Part shown: in pieces, positions 16,335 through 26,373 of the stretch
Layout of the letters: every line of letters begins with the position of its first letter
How positions within the stretch are numbered: position 1 is the stretch's first letter
The notes under the pieces: generated by a model
What the model was told of the DNA's origin: nothing
Seen by the model: only the letters and a program-made list of their open reading frames with translations
The model's database searches: none
Origin: Paenibacillus cellulosilyticus
Lineage (GTDB): Bacteria; Bacillota; Bacilli; Paenibacillales; Paenibacillaceae
Length of the DNA stretch: 64,000 nt
NCBI RefSeq assembly: GCF_003182255.1
Contig: NZ_QGTQ01000003.1
Location: forward strand, 124,001-188,000
Direction of reading: 5' to 3'
Program-made: the position numbers and the translations under genes

Positions 16335-19295
16335 ATGAAGAAGAAGCAGTATTGGTTTCTCGGAACGGGTCTAGTGTTCATCGCAGCGGTGCTGTATTTG
16401 TCCATAGGGCCGAGTGGGTCTGCTAACGATGACAACGATCATATAACGGACGTCCGTTTCGAGGATTTGACCGCTAATTATGAATACGATCAAGATCCAT
16501 ATTACAGCGAAGCACTTGCGAAGTGGCAGGAGCAAGGGCTTAAGGATGCATCTACTACGGTACAGATTGATGGTTCTTCGCCGTCGAGCGTATCAGATGA
16601 ACAAACGATTCAAACGGGCAGCTATGGCGGCAAATCCAATGTGCTCGTATGGAACACGGCCAAGTCCGGTTGGGTGGAGTATTCGTTCCAGACCTCGGAA
16701 AGTGCACTGTATGAAATTCACGCTTCCTATCTGCCGCTGAAGGAAGAGGGACGAAAGGCAGCTGTCCAGTGGGATGTGACGATAGATGGCAAACATCCAT
16801 ATCGAGAAGCATCCGCTATCGCGTTGTATCGAACATGGGAGGATGCGCGGCCGATCTTGACGAACAGTGACGGCGATCAGATCCGGCCTCGCTCGACCGA
16901 TATTTCGGAATGGAGCGACAAGCCTTTCGTGGACTCTGGCGGTGCTTATTCAGAACCGCTGAAGTGGTACATCCCTGCTGGTAAGCATACGATTCGGCTG
17001 CAGGGTCACGAGCCGGTTGCGGTCGAGCGGCTGTCGCTCGTACCGGCTGAGAAGATTCCAAGCTATGAGGAAGTAAAGGCGAGTCAAGCAAATGTACCGG
17101 CAGCAGCAGGAGAAGCAATTACGCTGCAGGCGGAAGATTTTACGTATAAGAATGACCCTGCGATTAAGTTGTTTTCAGACAAAAATGACCGCTCCATACC
17201 GCGCTATGCAGGTCGCATTATTTATAATACGGTCGGCGGACTGCGGTGGCTGGAACAAAATCAGGAAATTACGTGGACGTTCGAAGTACCGAAGACGGGC
17301 CTCTACAAATTTGGTTTCCGCGCGCTGCAAAACACGATTGCGCAGAAAACATCGTTCCGAACGATCCGAATTGACGGCAAGGTGCCGTTCAAAGAGTTCG
17401 AGGCTTACGGGTTCCCTTATCGCGCAAGCTGGGAAGGGACGGTGCTTCAGGATGCGAATGATCAGCCGTATCTGGTGAAGCTTGAACAAGGCAAACATAC
17501 GCTGTCGCTGGCGGTGACGCTGGCTCCGGTCAAATCGGCGCTGATCGATCTCGAGCGGCTCAATGCGCATCTGGATGCGATCGATTGGGATTTGCGGACG
17601 GTGACAGGTTCCAATAGCAAGAAGACGCTTGACCGTAACCGGACTTGGGATATGGAACAGGACTTCCCGGGGCTTACGGACAAAATGAAGCTTGCGGCAG
17701 ACGCGATGTCTGTGCTGTCCAAGCGGCTCGTTGCCGCCAATGGCAATAAGGACTCGATCAGCCAAGGGCTCGATACGTCGGCGAAGGACCTTCGCTCGCT
17801 TCTGCGCAAGCCGGAGGAGATTCCGTACAACGTGGATGAAATCTCCTCGATGCGGGAGAAATTCGGCACCTTCATCGAGACGTTGATGAAGCAGTCGCTG
17901 CAGCTCGATGAGGTGTATATCATTCCGGCAGCAGCTCAGCCGCCGAAAATGACAGCGAACCTACTGGCAACCGTGTGGGGAAGCGTGCAAAATTTCGGCT
18001 ATTCATTCGACTCCCGCGACAGTCTGCGGGACATGGATCAGACGAAGCTGAATGTCTGGGTGCAGCGCGGCCGCGACTATGTCGACCAGCTGCAGCAGTT
18101 GGCGGATGAATCGTTCACGCCGGAGACTGGCATAGAAGTGAAGGTCAATCTGCTGCCGAATCCCGAGCTGCTGCTCATGTCTAATAGCGCAGGCGTCCAG
18201 CCGGATGTGGCGCTCGGCTTGACACAGGATTTGCCGGTCAACTATGCGATACGAGGATCGCTGGTCGATCTGTCGAAGCTCGACGGCTTCAACAAGCTGT
18301 ATCCGCAGTTCAGCCCTGGATCGTGGCTGCCGCTCTATTATAACGGCGGTTATTACGGGGTGCCGGAGACGCAGTCGTTCCAAGTGCTCTATTACCGGAA
18401 GGACATCTTCAAGCGGCTTGGCTTGGAAGTGCCGCAGACGTGGGAAGAGGTGTACGACCTGCTGCCGACGCTGCAGCAGAACTTCATGAACTTCTATATT
18501 AATCCGAAGGAGTTCGCGACGTACTTTTATCAGAATGGCGTCGATTTCTACGAGCCAGGCGGACTGAAGTCTGCACTTGATACGCCTGCTGCCTACAAGG
18601 CGTTCAAGCAGTGGACCGACTTATTCAACACGTATGCGATCGATCGTGAAGTATCAAGCTTCTATCAGCATTTCCGCAATGGGACGATGCCGGTTGGCAT
18701 CTCGGACTACAACATGTATGTCCAGCTGTCCGCGGCTGCGCCAGAGCTGAATGGCCGATGGGGCATCGCGCTGCTGCCAGGCGTGAAGCAGACGGACGGA
18801 ACCATTACGAGATGGGCTGGCGGCGGACAGCGGACAGGCGTTATTTTCGAACGGTCGAATAAGCAAGAGGAAGCATGGAAGTTTCTGCAGTGGTGGCTGT
18901 CGACAGATACGCAGGAGCAATACGGCTCCGATCTGGAAGCGATGAATGGCGTAGCCTTCCGCTGGAACACGTCGAATGTCGAGGCGTTCCGCAAGCTGCC
19001 ATGGAAGCAGGAGGATGCAGACGTTATCTTAGGCCAGTGGAAATGGTACAAGGATATCCCGAACGTTCCGGGCGGTTATTTCCTCGATCGCGAGCTGGGC
19101 AATGCTTGGACCCGTTCTGTCGTTGGCACGACGAATTATATGTCCTCTCTTGAACAGGCGGCGCGGGACATTAATCGCGAGCTTCTGCGCAAGCAGCAGG
19201 AGTTCGGCTTTGCAGACAAGCTTGGACACACCTTGAAGAAGCTGGATATACCTGTCGTAGATCGGCCTTGGGAAGGGATGGATGGAAGTGAGTAG
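16335..19295 (+). CDS. Giant extracellular solute-binding protein with carbohydrate-binding-like N-terminal domains
   Basis: At 986 aa this is more than twice the length of a normal family 1 binding protein. An uncleaved-looking hydrophobic N-terminus (about 7-27, no lipobox cysteine) suggests a membrane anchor. Two beta-rich, carbohydrate-binding-like modules follow at about 60-240 and 260-410 (YEIHASYLPL, YKFGFRAL). A helical linker runs to about 590. The binding-protein domain covers about 590-960 (VKVNLLPNPELLLM, YYGVPETQSFQVLYYRKDIF, EEAWKFLQWW). It is expected to bind an oligo- or polysaccharide fragment at the cell surface and pass it to the permeases. It overlaps the first permease gene by 14 bases. 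Confidence 0.88.
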   Translation: MKKKQYWFLGTGLVFIAAVLYLSIGPSGSANDDNDHITDVRFEDLTANYEYDQDPYYSEALAKWQEQGLKDASTTVQIDGSSPSSVSDEQTIQTGSYGGKSNVLVWNTAKSGWVEYSFQTSESALYEIHASYLPLKEEGRKAAVQWDVTIDGKHPYREASAIALYRTWEDARPILTNSDGDQIRPRSTDISEWSDKPFVDSGGAYSEPLKWYIPAGKHTIRLQGHEPVAVERLSLVPAEKIPSYEEVKASQANVPAAAGEAITLQAEDFTYKNDPAIKLFSDKNDRSIPRYAGRIIYNTVGGLRWLEQNQEITWTFEVPKTGLYKFGFRALQNTIAQKTSFRTIRIDGKVPFKEFEAYGFPYRASWEGTVLQDANDQPYLVKLEQGKHTLSLAVTLAPVKSALIDLERLNAHLDAIDWDLRTVTGSNSKKTLDRNRTWDMEQDFPGLTDKMKLAADAMSVLSKRLVAANGNKDSISQGLDTSAKDLRSLLRKPEEIPYNVDEISSMREKFGTFIETLMKQSLQLDEVYIIPAAAQPPKMTANLLATVWGSVQNFGYSFDSRDSLRDMDQTKLNVWVQRGRDYVDQLQQLADESFTPETGIEVKVNLLPNPELLLMSNSAGVQPDVALGLTQDLPVNYAIRGSLVDLSKLDGFNKLYPQFSPGSWLPLYYNGGYYGVPETQSFQVLYYRKDIFKRLGLEVPQTWEEVYDLLPTLQQNFMNFYINPKEFATYFYQNGVDFYEPGGLKSALDTPAAYKAFKQWTDLFNTYAIDREVSSFYQHFRNGTMPVGISDYNMYVQLSAAAPELNGRWGIALLPGVKQTDGTITRWAGGGQRTGVIFERSNKQEEAWKFLQWWLSTDTQEQYGSDLEAMNGVAFRWNTSNVEAFRKLPWKQEDADVILGQWKWYKDIPNVPGGYFLDRELGNAWTRSVVGTTNYMSSLEQAARDINRELLRKQQEFGFADKLGHTLKKLDIPVVDRPWEGMDGSE

Positions 19296-20181
19296 GCTGT
19301 GGTCGTTTCGAACGTCGTATCTGTTTATTGCACCGTTCTTGATATGCTTCACGCTGTTCATCGTCATTCCGATTATTGCCGCTGTGGGCTTAAGCTTTAC
19401 GTACTACAACGGCATTGAGCGGCCGCGTTTTATCGGGTGGAGCAACTTTCAATATTTGATCTCGCAGGACCTGTTGTTTCTGAAATATGCGATCCCGAAC
19501 ACGTTCAAGTTCGCGATTATCGTTGGACCAGGGGGCTATGCAGCGGCATTCCTGCTGGCATGGCTCATCTCCAAGCTGCGCGGCAGCGTACGCAAATGGG
19601 TGGCGCTTGCGATGTACACGCCGTCGCTCACGATCGGCATTGCGATGACGATCATCTGGCTGCCGTTGCTGTCGGGCGACCGAATCGGTTATCTCAACAG
19701 CATCTTACTGAAGCTCGGATTGATCGATGTGCCGAAGCTGTGGGTGACGAATCCTGATCTGCTCATGAACTCGATGATCGCCGTTACGTTGTGGTCGAGC
19801 ATGGGGGTTGGCTTCCTGGCTATGCTGGCCGGCATTCTCAACGTCGATACGACGCTGTATGAGGCAGGCAAAATCGACGGCATCCGCAACAGCCTGCAGG
19901 AGCTGTGGTTTCTGACGATTCCTTCGATGAAGCCGCAGATGCTGTTCGGCGCCGTTATGGCCATCGTCACGACCTTCAAGACGGGATCGATCGGCGTTCA
20001 GCTGTCAGGGCAGAACCCGACGCCGTCGTATGCGGGTCACCTGATCGTCAACCATATCGATGACTACGGATTTATCCGGTTTGAAATGGGCTATGCGGCA
20101 GCGATATCCGTCTTCCTGCTCATCGTCATGTACGGAGCCAACAAGCTTAGCTGGAGCTTGTTTGGTTCGAAGGAGGAATGA
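19282..20181 (+). CDS. Sugar ABC transporter permease (MalF type), pair 1
   Basis: This 299-aa permease has six predicted membrane helices and the EAA-loop near the end, YEAGKIDGIRNSLQELWFLTIPSMKPQ, which docks on the ATPase. The N-terminal SYLFIAPFLICFTLFIVIPI is typical of MalF/UgpA-type subunits. GGGAAGGG lies before ATG 19282. The start lies inside the end of the binding-protein gene, so translation is probably coupled. Its partner is the permease that starts 5 bases after its stop. Confidence 0.93.
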   Translation: MEVSRLWSFRTSYLFIAPFLICFTLFIVIPIIAAVGLSFTYYNGIERPRFIGWSNFQYLISQDLLFLKYAIPNTFKFAIIVGPGGYAAAFLLAWLISKLRGSVRKWVALAMYTPSLTIGIAMTIIWLPLLSGDRIGYLNSILLKLGLIDVPKLWVTNPDLLMNSMIAVTLWSSMGVGFLAMLAGILNVDTTLYEAGKIDGIRNSLQELWFLTIPSMKPQMLFGAVMAIVTTFKTGSIGVQLSGQNPTPSYAGHLIVNHIDDYGFIRFEMGYAAAISVFLLIVMYGANKLSWSLFGSKEE

Positions 20182-20185
20182 GCTT

Positions 20186-21034
20186 GTGAGATCGTCCAAT
20201 CTAGTCGCGCGAATCAGCTTCAACACCTTCATGCTCGCTTTATCGGTGTTTATGATTTTGCCGATCATTTATATTTTCAACCATGCGTTCAAGCCGTACC
20301 ATGAGCTGTTCGTTTACCCGCCGACGTTCTTCGTGAAGGAGCCGAACGTGCAAAACTTCGTTGAACTGTTCTGGGTGACGGCGAATTCGATCGTGCCGGT
20401 GACGCGGTATTTGTTCAACAGCGTGGTCATCTCGGGGCTCAGCGTACTCGGTGTAACGATCGTTAGTGCGTTATGTGCATACCCGCTGTCGAAGCATCCT
20501 TTTCCGGGCAAAAAGTTCATCTTCTCCACGATTATTCTGATGCTTATGTTCACGCCGGAAATCGTGCAAATTCCGCGTTATCTCGTCGTCAGCGAGCTCG
20601 GCATTATGAATACGTATTGGGGGCATCTGCTGCCGATTCTCGCATCGCCGGTTGCGGTGTTCCTGCTCAAGCAATTCATCGATCAAATTCCGGACTCGTT
20701 GATCGAGGCTTCGAAGATTGACGGTGCGAATGAGGTGGTTACATTCGTACGAATTGTCATTCCGATGTGTATGCCTGCAATTGCCACCGTCGCGATTCTG
20801 GCCTTTCAGAACTCGTGGGGCAATATCGAGACGTCGACGTTGTTCATGCAGGATGATGAGATGAAAAATTTCCCGTACTTCCTCTCGACGCTCACGAACA
20901 ATCTGGCGAATAACGTGGCACGGCAGGGGGCGGCGGCGGTCGCTGCGCTTATCATGCTTATTCCGAACTTGATCTTCTTCATCATTCTACAGAGCAAGGT
21001 CATCTCTACGATGGCGCATTCCGGCATCAAATAA
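20186..21034 (+). CDS. Carbohydrate ABC transporter permease (MalG type), pair 1
   Basis: This MalG-type permease of 282 aa begins VRSSNLVARISFNTF after an AGGAGG at 20171-20176 and a GTG start. A longer open frame extends upstream to 20060, but that part is read inside the first permease and does not encode a permease N-terminus. About six helices are predicted. The EAA motif is EASKIDGANEVVTFVRIVIPMCMPA. The C-terminus is normal for the family (LQSKVISTMAHSGIK). Its TAA overlaps the region just before the NHL/Yip1 gene. Confidence 0.92.
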   Translation: MRSSNLVARISFNTFMLALSVFMILPIIYIFNHAFKPYHELFVYPPTFFVKEPNVQNFVELFWVTANSIVPVTRYLFNSVVISGLSVLGVTIVSALCAYPLSKHPFPGKKFIFSTIILMLMFTPEIVQIPRYLVVSELGIMNTYWGHLLPILASPVAVFLLKQFIDQIPDSLIEASKIDGANEVVTFVRIVIPMCMPAIATVAILAFQNSWGNIETSTLFMQDDEMKNFPYFLSTLTNNLANNVARQGAAAVAALIMLIPNLIFFIILQSKVISTMAHSGIK

Positions 21035-21048
21035 TGGGGGGAGTCTGT

Positions 21049-23208
21049 TTGAATACCCAATGGCTGCGGATCGTGTCCGCCCTGGCTCTCCTGCTCACTT
21101 CGACCATTCTCGCCCTGCCTGGCTCTGGCTCGCGCGCCTTCGCCTCGCAGCTGCCTTATGAAACGTATTATAAGGACGGCTTCGGCCAGCTCGTGAAGAC
21201 GCAGGCAGCGTACTTGCCAGCGGGCGTTCTTGGTTATAATCTGGCGACTGCTGATGCGGCCGCAGTCAGCAGCGGAACAACTGCGACGACGAAGCTGCCG
21301 CTTAATCAGCCGAAGGATCTGTTCGTCGATGAGCAGGACAATATTTATATCGCCGATACAGGCAACAATCGAATCGTTCAGCTGGATTCAACTGGACAGT
21401 TCGTTCGGGAACTAACCGTTCCAGACAGTCCGCTCAAGAAGCCAAGCGGCGTGTTCGTCAATAAGGAAGGGAACATTTACGTTGCGGATACAGGCAATAA
21501 CCGGGTCGTGACGCTGGATGCCCAAGGCAGACTGCTGAAGTCGCTCGATCGTCCGAAGTCCTCGTACCTCCCCGCTTCCTTCAAGTATGATCCGATTAAT
21601 CTGATCGTGGACAAAAGGGGCTTCATCTACGTCACGACGCTTGGCGCATATCAGGGGCTTGTCGAGCTCGATCCGGACGGTAATTTCATCGGCTTCTTCG
21701 GACCGAACCGCGTCAAGTTCTCGGTATTCGATTCGTTCAAGCGGTTCGTCTACACGCGTGAAATGTATCAACGCGAGCTGAAGAAGCTGCCAGGCGCAAT
21801 CGCGAATTCGACGATTGACCGCGAAGGCTTCATCTATACCGTCACGAAGGAAATTCAGACGAACCAGATCAAGAAGCTGAACATCGCGGGTCTCGACCAA
21901 TTGCCGGGCAAGAGCGATTTTGCTTCGCTGCAGAGCGGACGGTCGTTCGGGGAACTGCTGCACTGGCAGCGGGATCTCAGCCCGCAGCTGAATGACATTA
22001 CGGTCGATAATGACGGCAATATTACGGTAGTCGATTCCATATGGAATACGATCAGCCAATATGACCGCAGCGGCAATCTATTGTTCTTCTGGAGCAGCGA
22101 TACGATTACCGCGACATCCAAGACGGGTGTCGTGAAGACGCCGGCTGCAATCGCGAACAATTCGAAGAACGAGCTGCTCATTCTCGACGGCACGAACAAT
22201 CTCATTCAAGTGCTGCGGCCTTCAGCGTTCGGCAGCCTCGTACATGAAGCGAATGCGCTGACGCAGGAGGGCAAGTACGTGGAGAGCGAGCCGCTCTGGA
22301 ACGAGGTCAGAAGGCTAAATGCGCAGTATTCACCTGCATTGATCGGTTTGGCGAAGGCGGCCTACAAGCAGGAGGACTACCAACGCGCTCAGCAGTTGTT
22401 CTATGAAGCGGGCGTTATTGGCGGCTATTCGGAATCGTTCTGGCAAAATCGGCTGGCGTGGTTCCAACGGCATTTTGGGCTGTTTATGAACATCGTTATT
22501 GCTGTTGGCGTTGTATTGCTCCTATGGGGTAAGCTCAAGCATCGACTGAGATTCGCTTCAGGCTGGTCGCTGCCCGTGCCATCGGAGCATTCGCTGGCAA
22601 GCAGACTGCGTCATCTATTCGTGTTGATTAAGCAGCCGGTCGACGGATTTTACTCTATTCGTTACGAAGGCAAAGCGAGCCTGGCGAGCAGCTTGATCAT
22701 ACTCGCAGCTGCGATTGCCGCATTTGGTTACATGGAAGCGGGAACGAGCTTTGTTTTCAACCCGAAGGTGCAGATCGGCATCGATCTTGTTCCATTGACG
22801 GTGCAGTTCATCGGCATATGGGTGGGATGGGTAGTATCGAACTATCTAATCAGCTCGCTGCTTCGTGGTGAGGGACGGTTCAAGGACGTATTATACGGCA
22901 GTTCTTATGCCTTATTTCCTATTATCCTCATTGGAATACCTGTCACATTGTTGTCCCGAGCAATGACATTGGATGAACTGTCGATCTTTCATTTCTTGAA
23001 GCTGGCCATTGTGCTCTGGACGGCGCTGCTGTTCATCTGGATGGTGCAGGGCATACACAATTACACGTTCATCGAAGCGATCTTCGTCATTGTGCTGTCG
23101 CTCATCGCGCTGACGATTATCGTCATTCTGATCTTTATTCTGATCAGTCTGAGCAACGAGCTGATCAACTTCATTAATTCCTTGTATCAGGAGGTGATTA
23201 TCCGATGA
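21049..23208 (+). CDS. NHL-repeat and Yip1-domain membrane protein
   Basis: This 719-aa protein has a signal peptide ending near RAFA, then NHL beta-propeller repeats (PKDLFVDEQDNIYIADTGNN and a second close copy, about residues 80-170, with weaker ones to about 390). A TPR-like helical piece follows at about 395-450 (NALTQEGKYVESEPLW, YQRAQQLFYEAG). The last 240 residues hold about six membrane helices of Yip1 type. The propeller is probably outside the cell. TTG 21049 is preferred because GGGGGGAG lies 6 bases upstream. Such proteins recur in Paenibacillus sugar ABC operons next to DUF5696 proteins; their role is not known. The stop overlaps the next start. Confidence 0.8.
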   Translation: MNTQWLRIVSALALLLTSTILALPGSGSRAFASQLPYETYYKDGFGQLVKTQAAYLPAGVLGYNLATADAAAVSSGTTATTKLPLNQPKDLFVDEQDNIYIADTGNNRIVQLDSTGQFVRELTVPDSPLKKPSGVFVNKEGNIYVADTGNNRVVTLDAQGRLLKSLDRPKSSYLPASFKYDPINLIVDKRGFIYVTTLGAYQGLVELDPDGNFIGFFGPNRVKFSVFDSFKRFVYTREMYQRELKKLPGAIANSTIDREGFIYTVTKEIQTNQIKKLNIAGLDQLPGKSDFASLQSGRSFGELLHWQRDLSPQLNDITVDNDGNITVVDSIWNTISQYDRSGNLLFFWSSDTITATSKTGVVKTPAAIANNSKNELLILDGTNNLIQVLRPSAFGSLVHEANALTQEGKYVESEPLWNEVRRLNAQYSPALIGLAKAAYKQEDYQRAQQLFYEAGVIGGYSESFWQNRLAWFQRHFGLFMNIVIAVGVVLLLWGKLKHRLRFASGWSLPVPSEHSLASRLRHLFVLIKQPVDGFYSIRYEGKASLASSLIILAAAIAAFGYMEAGTSFVFNPKVQIGIDLVPLTVQFIGIWVGWVVSNYLISSLLRGEGRFKDVLYGSSYALFPIILIGIPVTLLSRAMTLDELSIFHFLKLAIVLWTALLFIWMVQGIHNYTFIEAIFVIVLSLIALTIIVILIFILISLSNELINFINSLYQEVIIR

Positions 23209-25478
23209 GCAAACGCAGATGGAATGGATGGCTCATAGCTCGATTGGTGCTTTCCACGGCTGTGCTGCTGGTCATGGGATGGATTACGCTGCTGATCTGG
23301 AATCCCTGGGGAGACGATGTGGAGCAAAAGGTGGATGCTGCTGCGCTGTTCAATACGGCCGAGCATGTCCCTTACAAGGCAGGGCTGCCGAATGAGCAGG
23401 GCTTTCAGCTGTTCGCCGAGTCGGATCGGTTGAAGCTGCTGGTCGATCCAGCTACGGCGCATTTCCAAGTCGTCATGAAGGATACGGGGAAAGTGTGGCG
23501 CTCCTACCCAGACCCGACGCATTGGAAGGATGAGAAGGCGACCGGCACTTGGAAAAATCAACTGACTTCGCCCATTATCATCGAGTACGTCAATGCGAAC
23601 AACTACAAGGCGTCATCGGTATCGAATGGGTTAATTGAGAACCAAGGATACTTGGAGGATTTCAAACAGACCGAGAAAGGCTTTACGGTCACGTTCGCTT
23701 TTCCCAAGATCCAATTCAAAATCCCGATCGAAGTCGAGCTGGATAACGACTATGTAGAAACTCGAATCAAAGATGCCGGCATCGTCGAAGGCAGCTTAAG
23801 CCTGCTGAACGTTAAGCTGTATCCGTTGTTTGGCGCGGAGCCGTCTGTCGGCCAGGATGGTTATATCGTACTCCCAGACGGTTCGGGATCGCTCATCCAA
23901 TTCCAGCAGGATCGTACGATGCAGCAGCTGACGTACAACGAAAGCGTCTACGGACCGGATGCATCCTATTACTATGAATACACCGATAGGCAGCGGATCG
24001 CGATGCCGGTATATGGGCTTAAATCTGGTGATCAAGCGTTCATCGCGATTCTGACGCAAGGCGAATCGTTCGCGAACGTCTTCGCCGCGCCTTCCGGCTC
24101 GATAGGCAGCTCCAACTGGGTGACGGCAGAGTGGCAGTATCGGAAGCGCTTCTATCAAAGCGTTAGCAAAAGCACGGGCGAAGGCTTCTACACGTACAGC
24201 GGCGATCGGTTCAACACCGATACGCGTGCGACTCGGTACTATTTGCTCGGGACGGAGCAGAGTGATTACACAGGCATGGCTGCCGCCTATCGAAACTACT
24301 TGATCAACGAGCGGGGGGTGAAGCCGATCCAATCGCCGAGAAAGGATATTCCGTTCTTCCTCGATCTCGTTGGCGCTGACATTGAGAAGGGGCTCTTCTT
24401 CGATTCCTATCTGAAAGCAACATCGACCGACGATGCGAAATCCATCGTCAGCCGATTGTATGACAGCGGCATTAAAAATCAGCAGGTGCTGTTCGCCGGC
24501 TGGCAGCAGGACGGCTACAGCACGCATGGCGGCTACTTCCCGGTCGATAAGCGGATTGGCGGCAATGAGGGGATGAAGTCGTTCATCACATTCGCGCATT
24601 CGCTTGATATTCCGGTTTATCTGACAGCTAATTATACGCTCAATACGAATGGCGACGATGGCTTCTGGTGGCGGAGAGACGGCCTGCGCAATATGGCGGG
24701 CACCGTACTGGAATATAAGCCGAAGAATCATGATCAGGATGCCAGTGATTATGTAAGCCCAGGGTTCTATAAGAAGGTCGTGGAGTCTGATCTGAAGAAC
24801 TTCAAAGCGCTGGGCGCAGATGGCATCGATTTCGAGGACGGCATTACGCAGCAGGTGAATACGGACTACAACTCTCGCTATCGCGCTAGCCGCGGTGATG
24901 TGGTCGATATTCAGCAGCAAATTGTGCAAGAGACGAAGGAGCAGCTAGGCTCCGTCGCTGCGAGCAATGCGAATTTCTATGCATTGGATCAGCTGGATCA
25001 TATCCATCGTCTTGCGAGTGATTACTCGTATGATGTGTTCGTGACGGAATCGATTCCTTTTGCCCAGATTGTGCTGCATGGGCTCAAGACGTACACGCTT
25101 GAATGGTCGAACCTGCGTGACGAGTGGGACGATGAGTTTCTGCGCAGCATCGAGTTCGGCGCATACCCGACGTATGTGCTGAGCGGCGACCATGCAGATG
25201 ATCTCAGACGTTCTTATTCTTTGTGGTATTACAGCCTGAATGTGAACGATTGGATCGACCGAATCCAGGAGGAGTATGCGAAGGCGAATGCCGCGCTTGC
25301 GCCTGTGCAGGATCGGTTTATTACCGCTCACCGCACGCTTGCTCCGGGGGTTAAGGAGACGGTGTACGATGGCGGCTATCGCATTATCGTCAACTACAAC
25401 GAGACGGACTATGCCAAGGATGGTCTGGTCGTACCCGCTAACAACTATGTCGTCAGAGAAGGGGGCACACAGCCATGA
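23205..25478 (+). CDS. DUF5696 domain-containing surface protein
   Basis: This 757-aa protein has one N-terminal membrane helix (about residues 8-29) and is otherwise extracellular. A beta-rich domain at about 60-330 is followed by a domain that looks like a glycoside-hydrolase TIM barrel: KNQQVLFAGWQQDGY, IPVYLTANYTLN, ADGIDFEDGITQQ and DVFVTESIPFA. Candidate acidic residues lie in GIDFEDG, but I cannot assign a catalytic pair. AGGAGGTG lies before the ATG, inside the end of the previous gene. Its stop overlaps the next permease. By context it may trim or hold the glycan that the transporter takes up. Confidence 0.8.
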   Translation: MSKRRWNGWLIARLVLSTAVLLVMGWITLLIWNPWGDDVEQKVDAAALFNTAEHVPYKAGLPNEQGFQLFAESDRLKLLVDPATAHFQVVMKDTGKVWRSYPDPTHWKDEKATGTWKNQLTSPIIIEYVNANNYKASSVSNGLIENQGYLEDFKQTEKGFTVTFAFPKIQFKIPIEVELDNDYVETRIKDAGIVEGSLSLLNVKLYPLFGAEPSVGQDGYIVLPDGSGSLIQFQQDRTMQQLTYNESVYGPDASYYYEYTDRQRIAMPVYGLKSGDQAFIAILTQGESFANVFAAPSGSIGSSNWVTAEWQYRKRFYQSVSKSTGEGFYTYSGDRFNTDTRATRYYLLGTEQSDYTGMAAAYRNYLINERGVKPIQSPRKDIPFFLDLVGADIEKGLFFDSYLKATSTDDAKSIVSRLYDSGIKNQQVLFAGWQQDGYSTHGGYFPVDKRIGGNEGMKSFITFAHSLDIPVYLTANYTLNTNGDDGFWWRRDGLRNMAGTVLEYKPKNHDQDASDYVSPGFYKKVVESDLKNFKALGADGIDFEDGITQQVNTDYNSRYRASRGDVVDIQQQIVQETKEQLGSVAASNANFYALDQLDHIHRLASDYSYDVFVTESIPFAQIVLHGLKTYTLEWSNLRDEWDDEFLRSIEFGAYPTYVLSGDHADDLRRSYSLWYYSLNVNDWIDRIQEEYAKANAALAPVQDRFITAHRTLAPGVKETVYDGGYRIIVNYNETDYAKDGLVVPANNYVVREGGTQP

Positions 25479-26344
25479 AACTAGGCCGCAGACTAGAAGC
25501 ACAGACGCTGCGCAAGCTGGAAGGCTCCTTGTTCATTGCGCCATGGGTGTTCGGCTTCCTGACCTTCGTCGCGTTCCCGCTTGGCTTCTCGCTCTACATG
25601 AGCTTTCATCAGGTCAAAATCACGGTAAACAGCGTGCAGTATACGTTCATCGGCTTCAAGCACTACCGTGAAATATTAATAGCGAACGGCAGCCTTCTCT
25701 ATGAGGAGCTGTTCCCGTTCTTGCGCGAATCTGCCATGATGATTCCGATCATTCTTGTTTTCTCGCTGCTGATCGCGATCCTGCTCAATTTGAAGTTTCC
25801 GGGCCGGACGCTGTTTCGGGTTATTTTCTTCCTGCCGGTCATCTTCTCTTCGGGTCAGATCGTCCAGGAGTTTATTGCACAGGGGGAAGGCTCGCTCAGC
25901 ATTATGGAGACGCTGCGGATCGATTACTATTTGCAGGAATACGTTCCTGGCGCATGGGCGGCACCGATTCAGAAGGTCATGGGTTCTTTCGTACTGGTGC
26001 TGTGGTATTCCGGTGTGCAGATTCTGATCTTCTTGGCGGGGCGTCAGACCTTGCCGGCTGCTGTGTATGAAGCATCCCGGATTGACGGATCAGGACCTTG
26101 GAGCACGTTCTGGAAAATAACGCTGCCGGGACTCGTGCCCTATATTTTCCTCAATCTGATGTACACCGTCGTAGATCTGTTCACCTTCCCGTCCAATCCG
26201 ATCGTCAGCCGGGTCAATACGACCAACTACGGCAGCTCGAGCGCGCTCGCTTGGATTTATTTCACGATCATTCTGGTGTTCGTGCTGCTGACGCTGCTGC
26301 TGTACAGCCGCGTGGACAAATCGTTGTCAGGCAGCAAGAAGTAA
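25475..26344 (+). CDS. Sugar ABC transporter permease, pair 2
   Basis: This MalF/UgpA-type permease has 289 aa and about six helices. The N-terminal EGSLFIAPWVFGFLTFVAFP and the EAA loop YEASRIDGSGPWSTFWKITLPGLVPY are typical. It overlaps the end of the DUF5696 gene by four bases. The insert before the EAA loop (IVQEFIAQGEGSLSIMET) is a common feature of the Paenibacillus permeases of this kind. It forms a pair with the permease at 26374. No second ATPase or binding protein lies next to it. Confidence 0.92.
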   Translation: MKLGRRLEAQTLRKLEGSLFIAPWVFGFLTFVAFPLGFSLYMSFHQVKITVNSVQYTFIGFKHYREILIANGSLLYEELFPFLRESAMMIPIILVFSLLIAILLNLKFPGRTLFRVIFFLPVIFSSGQIVQEFIAQGEGSLSIMETLRIDYYLQEYVPGAWAAPIQKVMGSFVLVLWYSGVQILIFLAGRQTLPAAVYEASRIDGSGPWSTFWKITLPGLVPYIFLNLMYTVVDLFTFPSNPIVSRVNTTNYGSSSALAWIYFTIILVFVLLTLLLYSRVDKSLSGSKK

Positions 26345-26373
26345 CCGCTCGTTAAGAAAGAGGTGAGAACAAG

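Noticed and set aside
23796-24929. 377-codon open frame on the minus strand
   Set aside because: Antisense to the DUF5696 gene; Arg- and Ile-rich composition typical of a shadow frame.
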